A stretch of 59,707 nt of DNA from a bacterium (GCA_023667365.1 JAMPAG010000007.1:1-59707), one strand, 5' to 3'. Shown: positions 7,356 to 16,533, counted from the stretch's first letter. The notes: generated by a model not told the origin, from the sequence alone. Numbers and translations: made by a program.

Positions 7356-9368
7356 ATGCATTGGTCAGATCTGATTGCAGAGGAGATCATCAACAGAAAT
7401 CCCGATAAAGAGGAATATGTGTGCGCTGCGGGAATCAGTCCTTCCGGATCGATTCATATCGGCAATTTCAGGGATATTGCCACCAGTTTGTTTGTCACAA
7501 GAGCGCTGGAAAGAAAAGGAAAAAAGGCAAGATTGCTTTTTTCATGGGATGAATACGACAGGATGCGCAAAGTGCCCGCCAATGTCGCCAAAGCGGCGGA
7601 AGGCTTTGAGCAGTATATCGGGTATCCGTATGTGGACGTCCCGAATCCTTTCGACACAGAACATGCCACCTATGCGGAATATTTCGAGAAAGAATTTGAG
7701 GATTCCATCGACCGATTCGGGATTTGTCTGGATTACCGCCATCAGGCAAAGATGTACCGTTCCGGCTGTTACCGCGGGCATATTATCACGGCGCTGGACA
7801 AGAGGGCGGAAATCTTTGATATTTTGGACAGTTTTCGTACGCAGGATGCCGTAGAGGGCGAAAAAGAAGCGTATTATCCTGTCAGCATCTATTGCAGCGC
7901 ATGTCATAGAGATACGACGAAGATTGTCTCCTATTCCGACGCGGAGAAGAAAGCGGAATATGAGTGCAAATGCGGTCATCACGGGACCTTTGATTTCCAT
8001 ACGGATACGGACTGCAAGCTGGCGTGGAAGATCGACTGGCCGATGAGATGGATGTACGAGCAGGTGGATTTTGAGCCGGGCGGAAAAGATCACGCGGCGC
8101 CGGGAGGGTCTTTTGATACGAGCAGAGTCATCGCGGAAAAGATTTTCGGCATTCAGGCGCCGGTTTTCAAGGGCTATGAGTTTATCGGCATCCGGGGAAC
8201 GACAGGAAAAATGTCCGGTTCTTCAGGGCTGAATATGACGCCGGAGACGCTTTTGAAGATCTATCAGCCGGAAATTCTGCTATGGCTGTATGCGAGAGTG
8301 GAGACGAACAAGGCGTTTGATCTGTGTTTTGACGACGGCATTTTACGCCAGTATTTTGAATTTGATAAACAGTATGATCAGTACGTCAGGGGAGAAGCGG
8401 ATGAGCATGTAAAATCCATTATGGAGAGCTGCCTTCTGACAGACAAGCCGATCAAGACGGTTCCGATGTCGCTTCTGGTGCAGCTTGGCTCCATCGTTGA
8501 TTTTAATGTGCCGATGCTGGAGACGGTGTTTGCGAAGATCGGACAGCCCTACCAATATGCCGATTTTGAGGAACGGCTGGAATTGGCGAAATACTGGCTG
8601 GAAAACTGCGCGCCGGAAAATGCCAACAAGCTGGTTCCGTATCGGAACTGGGAAGTCTATGAGCAGTTAAGCGAAGAAGAGAAGAAGGAAATCGCGCTGC
8701 TGCATGATTATTTGGTGAACGAGGATTACACGCTGGACGAACTGAATTTCCAGCTGTACGAGTTTACGAAAGTGGTTTACGGCGCAGATCTGCCCGAACT
8801 GAAAAAGGCGCAGGGTGAGTTTTTCAAAGCGGTGTATAAGCTGCTGCTGAACAAGGAAAAGGGACCGCGGTTGTATCTGTTCCTGTATGCGATCGAGAAG
8901 GACCGCTTTGTCCATCTGCTTGATTTTTCAACGGAAAAGACGGAGGAGGAACGGGTTCCCTTATCGGAACTCCATAAAAAACCGGAAAAAGAAGAGAAGA
9001 AGGTGGAGTACGGCGAGCCGGATCCGGTGGAACCTGTGAAAGAAGAGATTGATCTGGAACTGTTTCAACAGGCGGATATGAGGGTATGCAGGATCTTAAA
9101 GTGTCAGGAGATCAGAAAATCGCACAGCTGTTACAAATTGACGCTGTTTGACGGGATCAAGGAGCGCACGATCGTTTCTTCCATTAAGGCATATTATACG
9201 CCGGAGGAGCTGGTCGGTAAGAAGATTATTGTGATCGCAAATCTAAGACCCGCCAGAATCACGGGCGTAACCAGCGAGGGAATGCTCTTGGCGGCAACCA
9301 ACAACGCATGCGGGTGTCAGGTGATCTTTGTAGACGACCGGGTGCCGGAGGGGACGATGATTAAGTGA
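7356..9368 (+). CDS. lysS: Class I lysyl-tRNA synthetase with C-terminal tRNA-binding domain
   Basis: A 670-residue synthetase. The Rossmann catalytic domain has HIGN at residues 34-37 and a KMSGS signature at 285-289, the class I pair found in the LysRS1 family, rather than the class II motifs of common bacterial LysS. Zinc-ribbon-like cysteines occur around YCSACH and YECKCG. A helical anticodon-binding region (about 330-520) is followed by an acidic linker and a Trbp111/EMAP-type OB fold (about 567-670: ADMRVCRILKCQEI, LRPARITGVTSEGMLLAA). It charges tRNA-Lys in the cytosol. The fused OB fold normally increases tRNA affinity. The start follows AAAGGAG at 7340-7346. Confidence 0.92.
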   Translation: MHWSDLIAEEIINRNPDKEEYVCAAGISPSGSIHIGNFRDIATSLFVTRALERKGKKARLLFSWDEYDRMRKVPANVAKAAEGFEQYIGYPYVDVPNPFDTEHATYAEYFEKEFEDSIDRFGICLDYRHQAKMYRSGCYRGHIITALDKRAEIFDILDSFRTQDAVEGEKEAYYPVSIYCSACHRDTTKIVSYSDAEKKAEYECKCGHHGTFDFHTDTDCKLAWKIDWPMRWMYEQVDFEPGGKDHAAPGGSFDTSRVIAEKIFGIQAPVFKGYEFIGIRGTTGKMSGSSGLNMTPETLLKIYQPEILLWLYARVETNKAFDLCFDDGILRQYFEFDKQYDQYVRGEADEHVKSIMESCLLTDKPIKTVPMSLLVQLGSIVDFNVPMLETVFAKIGQPYQYADFEERLELAKYWLENCAPENANKLVPYRNWEVYEQLSEEEKKEIALLHDYLVNEDYTLDELNFQLYEFTKVVYGADLPELKKAQGEFFKAVYKLLLNKEKGPRLYLFLYAIEKDRFVHLLDFSTEKTEEERVPLSELHKKPEKEEKKVEYGEPDPVEPVKEEIDLELFQQADMRVCRILKCQEIRKSHSCYKLTLFDGIKERTIVSSIKAYYTPEELVGKKIIVIANLRPARITGVTSEGMLLAATNNACGCQVIFVDDRVPEGTMIK

Positions 9369-9478
9369 TCGGGTGCGCTGCCGGAGGGGATGATGATTCT
9401 TTGCGCGCTGCCGGTGTCGGGGCGCGGATGCGTGGATTCAGGAACCGATTAGGTGAGAAAACGCGCTCAAATTAAAAC

Positions 9479-9507
9479 TTGACACGGAATAAAAAGAAGA
9501 ATATACT
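9479..9507 (+). promoter_or_regulatory. Strong sigma-A promoter of the ATP-grasp operon
   Basis: TTGACA (9479-9484), a 17-bp spacer and TATACT (9502-9507). The expected start site is near 9514, 80 bases before the first gene. Confidence 0.85.
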
Positions 9508-9520
9508 TAGGATTGATTTA

Positions 9521-9559
9521 AGAACGAAGGCGTTCTGCGGTAGGCAGGGCGCCTTTTTC
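9521..9559 (+). promoter_or_regulatory. Attenuator-like leader hairpin
   Basis: A 12-pair stem (9527-9538 with 9544-9555, two G-U pairs) with a T run lies between promoter and first gene. A competing 6-bp stem, AGAACG (9521-9526) with CGTTCT (9531-9536), would break the left arm. This is the geometry of a terminator/antiterminator switch. The signal sensed is unknown; no T-box or recognised riboswitch is seen. Confidence 0.6.
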
Positions 9560-9593
9560 GCATTCCCGGAAAGCAGTTGAAGGAGGGATTGTT

Positions 9594-10910
9594 ATGCAGT
9601 TGGAATTGTTGCAGCACACGGATAAAATTAACGAACTGTTGGCGCGCTATGGAGTAAAGTTTGGTATTTATAAAAACAATACGTTCAAAGAACAGCTGTT
9701 TCCGTTCGACTCCATACCGAGGATCATTGCGCATGAGGAGTTTCTTTTTTTGGAAAAAGGATTAAAGCAGCGTGTTATGGCGCTGAATTTCTTCTTGAGA
9801 GATATTTACGGAAAGAAACAGATTGTAAAGGACGGAATTGTCCCGGAGGACTTTATTTTTGCTTCCAGCGGATATATGGCGGAATGTGAGGGGACAGTTC
9901 CGCCTAAGGGAATTTATTCCCACATATCGGGCATTGATCTGGTAAAGGGAAAGGACGGAAGCTGGTATATCCTGGAAGACAATCTGAGAGTGCCTTCCGG
10001 GGCATCCTATCCCATGATCGCCAGAGATTTGTGCAGGAGAAGTTCTCCGGATACGTTTCACAACTATCGGCTGGAGGACAACCGGAATTATGCGGATTTA
10101 CTGCGCAAAACGATGGATTATGTGAATCCGGGAGGGCATACGGTCATATTGACGCCGGGCAGATATAACGCCGCTTATTTTGAGCATTCTTATTTGGCGG
10201 AAAAGACGGGGGCGCATCTGGTGACGGGTTCGGAACTGGTTGTGGAAAAGGATATGCTGTACTATACTTCAGCGGATGGAACGAAGGAAAGGGTGGGCGC
10301 CGTATACCGCAGAATCTCGGACGAGTATCTGGATCCGATGAATTTTAATCCGGAATCCCTGATCGGCATCCCGCATATTTACGAGGTATTCCGAAAGGGA
10401 AATGTGGCGCTGCTCAATGCGCCGGGAAACGGCGTGGCAGACGATAAGGGAATTTACTATTTTGTCCCTAAAATGATCCGGTATTATCTGGGCGAAGAGC
10501 CCATCCTCAGCAATGCGCCGACCTATCTGCCGTTTTATAAAGAGGATATGGACTATGTTCTGGCGCATTTCGAGGAACTGGTGCTTAAGGATGTGGCGGA
10601 GGCAGGCGGGTATGGCGTCGTATTTGGCAGCACGATGACAAAACAGCAGAAGCAGGACTTCCTCGCCTTGTTAAAGAAAGAGCCGAGGCGGTTTATTGCA
10701 CAGGAAGTCATTGACTTTCAGGATTTGGATATTGTGGATGATGGAAAGGTCGTGCCAAGAAAAGCAGACCTCAGGGCGTTTGTGCTGACGGCGGAAGAGC
10801 CCATGGTCTGGAAAAGCGGACTGACAAGGTTTTCCAGAAATCCGGATTCGTTTATTGTAAATTCGTCACAGGGAGGAGGCTTTAAGGACACATGGGTATT
10901 ATCTCAGTAG
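9594..10910 (+). CDS. Circularly permuted ATP-grasp protein (CP_ATPgrasp type)
   Basis: A 438-residue cytosolic protein. The N-terminal half has RIIAHEEFLFLEKGLKQR and NFFLRDIYG; the middle has SGIDLVKGKDGSWYILEDN with the expected metal-binding Glu/Asp/Asn, then RVPSGASYPM; later come LNAPGNGVADDKGIYYFVP and KDVAEAGGYGVVFG. These are hallmarks of the family predicted to be amide or peptide-bond ligases, usually encoded with alpha-E and transglutaminase-like proteins as here. The substrate is unknown. GAAGGAGGG precedes the ATG. Its 3' end overlaps the next gene by 19 bp, indicating translational coupling. Confidence 0.88.
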   Translation: MQLELLQHTDKINELLARYGVKFGIYKNNTFKEQLFPFDSIPRIIAHEEFLFLEKGLKQRVMALNFFLRDIYGKKQIVKDGIVPEDFIFASSGYMAECEGTVPPKGIYSHISGIDLVKGKDGSWYILEDNLRVPSGASYPMIARDLCRRSSPDTFHNYRLEDNRNYADLLRKTMDYVNPGGHTVILTPGRYNAAYFEHSYLAEKTGAHLVTGSELVVEKDMLYYTSADGTKERVGAVYRRISDEYLDPMNFNPESLIGIPHIYEVFRKGNVALLNAPGNGVADDKGIYYFVPKMIRYYLGEEPILSNAPTYLPFYKEDMDYVLAHFEELVLKDVAEAGGYGVVFGSTMTKQQKQDFLALLKKEPRRFIAQEVIDFQDLDIVDDGKVVPRKADLRAFVLTAEEPMVWKSGLTRFSRNPDSFIVNSSQGGGFKDTWVLSQ

Positions 10911-11557
10911 AACAGGCGGATCATTTATATTGGCTGGGGAGATACACGGAGCGCGTGTACACGACACTCCGCCTTTACTTCCCGAAATTTGACAACATGA
11001 TTGATGAGGCGGTTGACAGCTATCAGGCTTTCTGCGAGTCTATTGACATTCCGAACAGTTATTCTTCAAAGGAGGATTTTCTCAGGCGTTATCCTTTTGA
11101 TGCGGCGAATCCGGATTCCATTATCAGCAATCTCAACCGTGCATATGACAATGCCATTGTACTTAGGGAAAGTATCGGTTCCGAGGCGTTTTCCTATATC
11201 CAGCTTGCCGTTTATGACATGAATAAGGCGGCGGTAAGCAAGTCGCCGCTGATCGAACTGCAATATCTGATAGACCACATTCTATCGTTTTGGGGCGTTG
11301 CGGACGATCAGATTGATTCCGAACAGGTGCGGAACATGATCAAGGCGGGAAAGCGGATTGAGCGGATCGACATGTATGCCAGACTGAAAGTATCGCAGAA
11401 GGAATTGATAAGGGAGGTGCACCGCATGATCCCGCGGGTAGAGCGGAGCGGGCTGCACTATGATAAAGAAAAATTGGAACAAACGAAAATCCTTGTGGAA
11501 AGTCCTGATTTGGATTACTATAAAATTGTGTCGAATGTAGAGACAATGATAATGTAA
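10892..11557 (+). CDS. Alpha-E domain protein
   Basis: A 221-residue, largely helical protein starting with the family hallmark ADHLYWLGRYTERV, with a second helical bundle containing NLNRAYDNAIVLRESIGSEAFS. Alpha-E proteins are almost always encoded next to circularly permuted ATP-grasp proteins and are thought to act with them, but no reaction is established. It starts inside the end of the ATP-grasp gene and is followed 23 bp later by the transglutaminase-like gene. Confidence 0.88.
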   Translation: MGIISVEQADHLYWLGRYTERVYTTLRLYFPKFDNMIDEAVDSYQAFCESIDIPNSYSSKEDFLRRYPFDAANPDSIISNLNRAYDNAIVLRESIGSEAFSYIQLAVYDMNKAAVSKSPLIELQYLIDHILSFWGVADDQIDSEQVRNMIKAGKRIERIDMYARLKVSQKELIREVHRMIPRVERSGLHYDKEKLEQTKILVESPDLDYYKIVSNVETMIM

Positions 11558-11580
11558 TAGAACAGGATGGGAGTGGTCTT

Positions 11581-12363
11581 GTGGCAGTGCTGCACTTTGA
11601 GTACAAGATGGAAATAACCTATGCGGAGTCCGTCGGCAAATGCTGTTTCACGATCAAGTGTATTCCAAGGGACGATGCCAGACAGCATTTGCTGGGAATT
11701 ACGCTTTCCGTACTGCCAAAGACAGCATATTCCATGGGTGAGGACGCTTTTGGAAACAGGCAGATATACGGCTGTGAGACAGAACCTCACGACCGGTTTG
11801 TATTTCAGACGGTCGGTGATGTGGAGATTCTTTCGACAGATTATGAGGAGCCGGAGGATGGCGTGACGGGAATGTACCGGGTTCCTCATGGCAAATGCAT
11901 ACCTGGTCCGGGACTCATGGAATATTATCGGTCGTATGACCTTTCGGGGTATCAGAGCGCTTATGAAATCAGCGAGGCATGGATGCATAAGCTGCATCGG
12001 GACTTTTCTTACGTGCCGGGAGCGACACAGGTTCATACCGCGGCAGAAGAAGCGTGGGGCATGGGAAAGGGCGTCTGTCAGGATTATGCGCATATCTATG
12101 CCGCGTTGCTCCGCATGGCGGGGATCCCGGCGCGTTATGTATGCGGAATGATTGTCGGGGAGGGCGCAAGCCATGCGTGGGTAGAAGCGCTTTGCGGAGA
12201 TCGGTGGGTTGCGTTTGATCCTACCAATGACTGTCTGGTATCAGACCAGCATATTAAACTCGGACACGGCAGGGATGCGGCTGACTGTGCGATTAACCGC
12301 GGACTTATGTGGAATGGCGGTGCGCAGTCGCAAAAGATCACTGTTCTGGTGGAAAAGAAGTAA
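11581..12363 (+). CDS. Transglutaminase-like cysteine protein
   Basis: A 260-residue protein with an N-terminal beta domain (about 1-120) and a transglutaminase core (about 140-235). The triad is visible: Cys166 in GVCQDYAH, His198 in SHAWVE, and Asp213 in FDPTND. Members act as peptidases or amidases rather than cross-linking enzymes. There is no signal peptide, so it is probably cytosolic like its operon partners. The GTG at 11581 follows AGGATGGGAG at a slightly long distance. With the ATP-grasp ligase it suggests making and breaking of an amide or isopeptide bond on one substrate. Confidence 0.87.
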   Translation: MAVLHFEYKMEITYAESVGKCCFTIKCIPRDDARQHLLGITLSVLPKTAYSMGEDAFGNRQIYGCETEPHDRFVFQTVGDVEILSTDYEEPEDGVTGMYRVPHGKCIPGPGLMEYYRSYDLSGYQSAYEISEAWMHKLHRDFSYVPGATQVHTAAEEAWGMGKGVCQDYAHIYAALLRMAGIPARYVCGMIVGEGASHAWVEALCGDRWVAFDPTNDCLVSDQHIKLGHGRDAADCAINRGLMWNGGAQSQKITVLVEKK

Positions 12364-12414
12364 CGGTTTCGCGGAATGTCAGAACGGCTATGCAAAAGGA
12401 AAAGGGTGGATGAT

Positions 12415-13365
12415 ATGATAAAGACAATCGCAGCGGTGGGGCTGCCTGTGGATGAAGTGTTGGAGATCAGGAAGAACCGGATTCTGCCGGAAAAGCCCGG
12501 AGATCATAGGAAGCGCATCGGCATTGTGACAGGGATTCATGGGGATGAGCTGGAGGGGCAGTATGTCTGTTTTGAACTGCAGCGCCGTATCGAACAGAAC
12601 AGGGAATGTCTTGCCGGAATCGTAGATATTTATCCCGCCATGAATCCGCTGGGAATTGATTCCATTACCAGAGGAATTCCGGCTTTTGATCTGGATATGA
12701 ACCGTATGTTTCCCGGAGATATTGACGGCGGCATGATCGAGTATGTGGTTGCGAGGATCATCGAGGATGTGTCCGGAGCCGACTGCGTGCTGGATATTCA
12801 TGCCAGCAACATTTATCTGACAGAAATACCGCAGATACGCATTAACGAGCTGCATCAGGATACGCTTGTACCAATGGCGGAAGCGGCTAACGTTGATTTG
12901 ATATGGATTCATGGAGCCAGCACCGTGCTGGAATCCACGTTCGCATACAGTCTGAACCACATCGGAACCCCGGTACTGGTCGTGGAGATGGGTGTGGGAA
13001 TGCGTATAACGCGCAACTATGGGGATCAGCTGGTGGATGGAATTTTTCATTTAATGAAAAAAATGGGAATCTGGACCGGGGAAGTAAAACCGGTAAAAAA
13101 GCCGATGATCTCAAGGAACCCGGAAGATGTCTGCTATTTGAATGCCGGCGTGAGCGGGATATTTATTCCGGGCGTGCAGCATGGCGCAAAATTAAAAAAA
13201 GGTGAAATCATCGGGCAGATTGTAGATCCGCTGTGCGGGAAGGTGCTGGATGAGGTGAAGACGCCGGAAGACGGCATGCTGTTTACGATAAGGGACTATC
13301 CGATTGTGGTCGAGGGTTCTCTGATGGGACGCCTGCTGAAAAAGGAAGTGTGTGGTTATGAATAA
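12415..13365 (+). CDS. Succinylglutamate desuccinylase/aspartoacylase-family (M14) hydrolase
   Basis: A 316-residue zinc amidohydrolase. The first zinc pair is His42 and Glu45 in GIHGDE, and the third ligand is His129 in LDIHAS. The substrate-binding DMNRMFPGD motif lies between them, and GVGMRI follows. A C-terminal beta domain (about 240-316) contains GVSGIFIPGVQHG and GEIIGQIVDPLCG. All active-site residues expected of AstE/AspA enzymes are present. It would remove an acyl or aminoacyl group from an amine, with the substrate unknown. The ATG at 12415 is preferred to 12376 because AAAAGGGTGG at 12400-12409 fits it. It overlaps the following paralogue. Confidence 0.88.
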   Translation: MIKTIAAVGLPVDEVLEIRKNRILPEKPGDHRKRIGIVTGIHGDELEGQYVCFELQRRIEQNRECLAGIVDIYPAMNPLGIDSITRGIPAFDLDMNRMFPGDIDGGMIEYVVARIIEDVSGADCVLDIHASNIYLTEIPQIRINELHQDTLVPMAEAANVDLIWIHGASTVLESTFAYSLNHIGTPVLVVEMGVGMRITRNYGDQLVDGIFHLMKKMGIWTGEVKPVKKPMISRNPEDVCYLNAGVSGIFIPGVQHGAKLKKGEIIGQIVDPLCGKVLDEVKTPEDGMLFTIRDYPIVVEGSLMGRLLKKEVCGYE

Positions 13366-14296
13366 AAAAATAATTTATGAACTCAAGGGAATCTATCGGG
13401 ATACCTTCCGTGTGACAGGATATGAGTTTGGAAGCGGGGAACCATCCGTCTGTATCGTGGGAAGTTTAAGAGGAAACGAAGTGCAGCAAATCTATTGCTG
13501 TTCCCAGTTGGTAAAGAAAATGAAGCAGCTGGAAGAGGAGGGAAGGATTGCGGAAGGGCATAAAGTTTTGATCATCCCCTCAATGAACTCCTATTCCATG
13601 AATATCCAAAAGAGATTCTGGTCAACGGATAATACGGATATTAACAGAATGTTTCCGGGATATGACCGTGGAGAAACGACCCAGCGGATTGCGGACGGCG
13701 TTTTCAGAGAAATTTCAAAGTATCGGTTTGGAATTCAGTTTACCTCCTTTTATATGCCGGGCGATTTTGTTCCGCATGTACGGCTGATGGATGAGGGATT
13801 CAGCGATCCTGAAACGGCAAAACAGTTTGGGCTTCCGTATGTTATCATCCGCAGAGTAAGACCTTATGATACGGCAACGCTGAATTATAACTGGCAGGTA
13901 TGGAATACACAGGCGTTTTCCCTGTATACATCTACAACGGCAAGGATTGACCGGAACAGCGCGGGTCAGGCGGTTCTGGCGGTTATGAATTTTTTGTCTG
14001 CGCAGGGGCTTCTAAAATACAGGATTCCGGATACGCTGCATTCCAAGGTGGTACATGACGAGGAAATGATTTTGATAAAGACGGCGAAATCCGGCATTTT
14101 TGAACCGTTGGTAAAGGCGGGGGAGGAAGTCAGAACCGGACAGCCGCTGGCAAATATTTTAAGCACGTATGAAGGAGAAACGTTGGAAACGCTTTATGCG
14201 CCTTTTAACCGCGTGGTGTTTTTTGTGCATAATGAACCGTTGACGTATGCCAACACGGCGGTAATCAAGCTGATAGAAAAATGGGAGGATCACTAA
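13358..14296 (+). CDS. AstE/AspA-like paralogue with lost zinc-ligand motifs
   Basis: A 312-residue protein related to the preceding gene. DINRMFPGY is conserved and the C-terminal beta domain aligns (KSGIFEPLVKAGEEVRTGQPL). The zinc motif is changed: the position of the first His is Arg38 in SLRGNE (Glu41 kept), and the LDIHAS segment reads GIQFTSFYMPG with no His. I therefore expect it to bind no catalytic zinc in the usual way. It may be a substrate-binding or regulatory partner of the active paralogue. The ATG at 13358 follows AAAGGAAG at 13341-13348; a GTG at 13352 is less well placed. The two genes overlap by 8 bp. Confidence 0.8.
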   Translation: MNKKIIYELKGIYRDTFRVTGYEFGSGEPSVCIVGSLRGNEVQQIYCCSQLVKKMKQLEEEGRIAEGHKVLIIPSMNSYSMNIQKRFWSTDNTDINRMFPGYDRGETTQRIADGVFREISKYRFGIQFTSFYMPGDFVPHVRLMDEGFSDPETAKQFGLPYVIIRRVRPYDTATLNYNWQVWNTQAFSLYTSTTARIDRNSAGQAVLAVMNFLSAQGLLKYRIPDTLHSKVVHDEEMILIKTAKSGIFEPLVKAGEEVRTGQPLANILSTYEGETLETLYAPFNRVVFFVHNEPLTYANTAVIKLIEKWEDH

Positions 14297-14371
14297 AAAG
14301 AGAAAATTTAGGAATAGAATGAGCCTTGATCGCATGGGAAAGGGGACCGCTTCACAGCAGAAATCTGACAT

Positions 14372-14397
14372 GGGAAATGCTTTCCTTGGCATTTCCC
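14372..14397. repeat. Inverted repeat in the spacer before the glycan locus
   Basis: A perfect 9-bp stem, GGGAAATGC with GCATTTCCC, and an 8-nt loop. No T run follows, so it is not a clear terminator. A weak TTGGCA (14386) and CATAAA (14409) pair with 17-bp spacing overlaps it, so an operator role is possible. Confidence 0.4.
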
Positions 14398-14509
14398 TAA
14401 CAAAAATGCATAAATCTGCCGATATAAAATAAAATGCACCAAGGACATACTTGGCTTTTTGGTAAGCGGGGAGCGCTTCATGACAAGAGATCAGGGAGGA
14501 TACATATGG

Positions 14510-15763
14510 ATGAAACGTAAGGCAGCAGACGGAATCAGATATTGGGGACAGTTGCTTCTCCTACCGGTTTATTGGCTGTCTTTTTTGATGCCGAGAGATC
14601 GCGGCATCTGGCTGTTCGGAAGTACCTTCGGGAGAAGATTTGCGGAGAATCCCCGCTATTTGTATTTATATGCGCATCAGCACCGAAAAGAAAACGGCAT
14701 CCGGCCGATCTGGATCAGCCACAACAAAGAAGCGGTGCAATTCTTAAATGCAAACGGGTATGAAGCGTATTACTATCATTCCGGGAAAGGAATCTGGTAT
14801 GCGCTGCGCGCCGGGGTGTACATTTTTGATAATTATTCCAAGGATATTAACTTTTGGCAGTCGGGCGGTGCGGTCAAGGTGAACCTGTGGCACGGTTCCG
14901 GCAACAAGCGGACGAATTATGACAACGTGTTTGACAGCGTGCGCCACCCGAAGAACCTCTGGGAGAAATGGAAGACCTTTCCAAGGCGGCTGTCGGACGA
15001 AAAGCCGTACCACTATACCCTTGCGACGTCGCCCGCCATGAAAAAAATCTTTGTATCGGCATTTCATACGGATGAAAAACACATCATTGTGGAGGGGTAT
15101 CCGAGGAACGATATTCTGTTTCCGTATGAGGAGTGCCAAATCCGGAATCTGTGCACGCGGCAGGAACGGGAGCTTCTTGCGGCGATTGATGCGCGCCGAA
15201 AGAGCGGCTGCCGGATTTTGACGTATATGCCGACGTTTCGGGACTCGGAGAAAAAACTGCTCTCCGTGCTGGACGCGGCGGCACTCGATCGTTTTTTGGA
15301 AAAAGAAAACCTGTTCCTCGTCATGAAGCTGCACCCGAAGTCGAAGATCAAGGAACAGTTGGAGCAGTTCCACTATCGAAATATTTACAATGCGGATGCG
15401 GAGATCGACGTGTATTCCTTTTTGGGACAAAGCGATCTGCTCATCACGGATTATTCTTCCGTGTATACGGACTTTATGCTGTTAGACCGCCCGGTTCTGG
15501 CGTTCTGTTATGACTGGGAGGAGTACACGGCGCACACGAGAGAGTGCTATATCGACCAGGACGAATACATGCCGGAGCGAAAAGCCGCGACGATGGAGGA
15601 ATTGATGGAGGGGATTCGTGAGGTGCTAAAAGAGGATTCCCATAAAGAACAGCGCCACGTCTCCCGCGCGAGGATGTTCGCGAGGACGGATGGCAGGTCG
15701 TGCGAGCGGCTGATGAAAAAGATTAAGAGGATCGCGAAGGAAAATGACTCAAAAAGTCAATAG
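14510..15763 (+). CDS. CDP-glycerol/CDP-ribitol phosphotransferase family protein (TagB/TagF/TarL-like)
   Basis: A protein of about 417 residues of the Glyphos_transf family, which transfers glycerol- or ribitol-phosphate from CDP-polyols to teichoic acid-like chains at the inner membrane face. Visible motifs are WLFGSTFGRRFAENPRYLY, VNLWHGSGNKR with the catalytic His, ATSPAMKKIF, EGYPRND, LTYMPTFRDS, MKLHPKSK and ITDYSSVYTDF with the second conserved Asp/Ser region. A hydrophobic stretch near the N terminus (LLLLPVYWLSFL) may attach it to the membrane. The ATG at 14510 sits 9 nt after GGGAGGA. It heads a module with a cytidylyltransferase and an SDR enzyme that could make its CDP-polyol. Confidence 0.88.
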   Translation: MKRKAADGIRYWGQLLLLPVYWLSFLMPRDRGIWLFGSTFGRRFAENPRYLYLYAHQHRKENGIRPIWISHNKEAVQFLNANGYEAYYYHSGKGIWYALRAGVYIFDNYSKDINFWQSGGAVKVNLWHGSGNKRTNYDNVFDSVRHPKNLWEKWKTFPRRLSDEKPYHYTLATSPAMKKIFVSAFHTDEKHIIVEGYPRNDILFPYEECQIRNLCTRQERELLAAIDARRKSGCRILTYMPTFRDSEKKLLSVLDAAALDRFLEKENLFLVMKLHPKSKIKEQLEQFHYRNIYNADAEIDVYSFLGQSDLLITDYSSVYTDFMLLDRPVLAFCYDWEEYTAHTRECYIDQDEYMPERKAATMEELMEGIREVLKEDSHKEQRHVSRARMFARTDGRSCERLMKKIKRIAKENDSKSQ

Positions 15764-15822
15764 GAACCGTGGACAAAGCGGTGCGCAGAGATGCCCGTAA
15801 AAGCGGGCGGATGGGAGCGGAT

Positions 15823-16533
15823 ATGAATGTGGCAATGCTGATTGCCGGCGGAAGCGGGCAGAGAATGAAGCAGGATATTCCGAAGCAGTTCATCAATGTC
15901 AATGACAGACCCGTCATTGTGTATACGATGGAGGCGTTTCAGAAGCATCCGAATGTGGATGCGATCGCGGTCGTGTGCCTGCAAGGCTGGGAAGAAATCC
16001 TAAAAGCTTATGCAAAGCAATTCAATATCACGAAATTACAGTGGGTTTTTCCGGGCGGAAAAACCGGACAAGAATCGCTGCGAAACGGTGTGATGGGATT
16101 AAAAGAAGTCTGCGGCGGGGATGATCTGGTGCTCATTCATGACGCGATCCGTCCGATGGTGTCCCAGGAGATCATTTCGGACAATATCAGCTGTTGTATG
16201 CGCCACGGCTCGGCAATCACCGTGATCCCGTGCGCGGAGGCAATGCTTTTGACGGATGACAAGAGCAGCGCCACGGAAATGGTACCGCGGGACCGCCTCG
16301 CAAGGACGCAGACACCGCAGGCGTTTCCACTAAAAAAACTGGTGTGGGCGCATGAGGAGGCGGCAAAGCGGGGAATCACGGATTCGATCGCAACCTGTAC
16401 GCTCATGATCGAGCTTGGCGAGCAGATTTATTTTTCTACAGGTTCGGAAAAGAATCTGAAATTGACAACGACGGAAGACATTGAAATCTTTAAGGCGCTG
16501 TTACAGTCCAAAAAAGACGACTGGATGAAGTAG
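15823..16533 (+). CDS. IspD/TarI-like cytidylyltransferase
   Basis: A protein of about 236 residues. The CTP-binding loop is LIAGGSGQRM with Lys in DIPKQF, followed by VIHDAIRP-type LIHDAIRPMVS and RTQTPQAF. IspD and ribitol-5-phosphate cytidylyltransferase (TarI) share these. The neighbours, a CDP-polyol phosphotransferase upstream and an SDR protein downstream, favour a TarI-like role in making CDP-ribitol or another CDP-activated polyol over isoprenoid synthesis. The ATG at 15823 follows GGGAG closely; upstream in-frame starts would add basic residues outside the fold. Confidence 0.82.
   Translation: MNVAMLIAGGSGQRMKQDIPKQFINVNDRPVIVYTMEAFQKHPNVDAIAVVCLQGWEEILKAYAKQFNITKLQWVFPGGKTGQESLRNGVMGLKEVCGGDDLVLIHDAIRPMVSQEIISDNISCCMRHGSAITVIPCAEAMLLTDDKSSATEMVPRDRLARTQTPQAFPLKKLVWAHEEAAKRGITDSIATCTLMIELGEQIYFSTGSEKNLKLTTTEDIEIFKALLQSKKDDWMK

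Noticed and set aside
15823..16533. IspD of isoprenoid synthesis
   Set aside because: The motifs fit both, but position between a CDP-polyol phosphotransferase and an SDR gene favours a teichoic-acid role.
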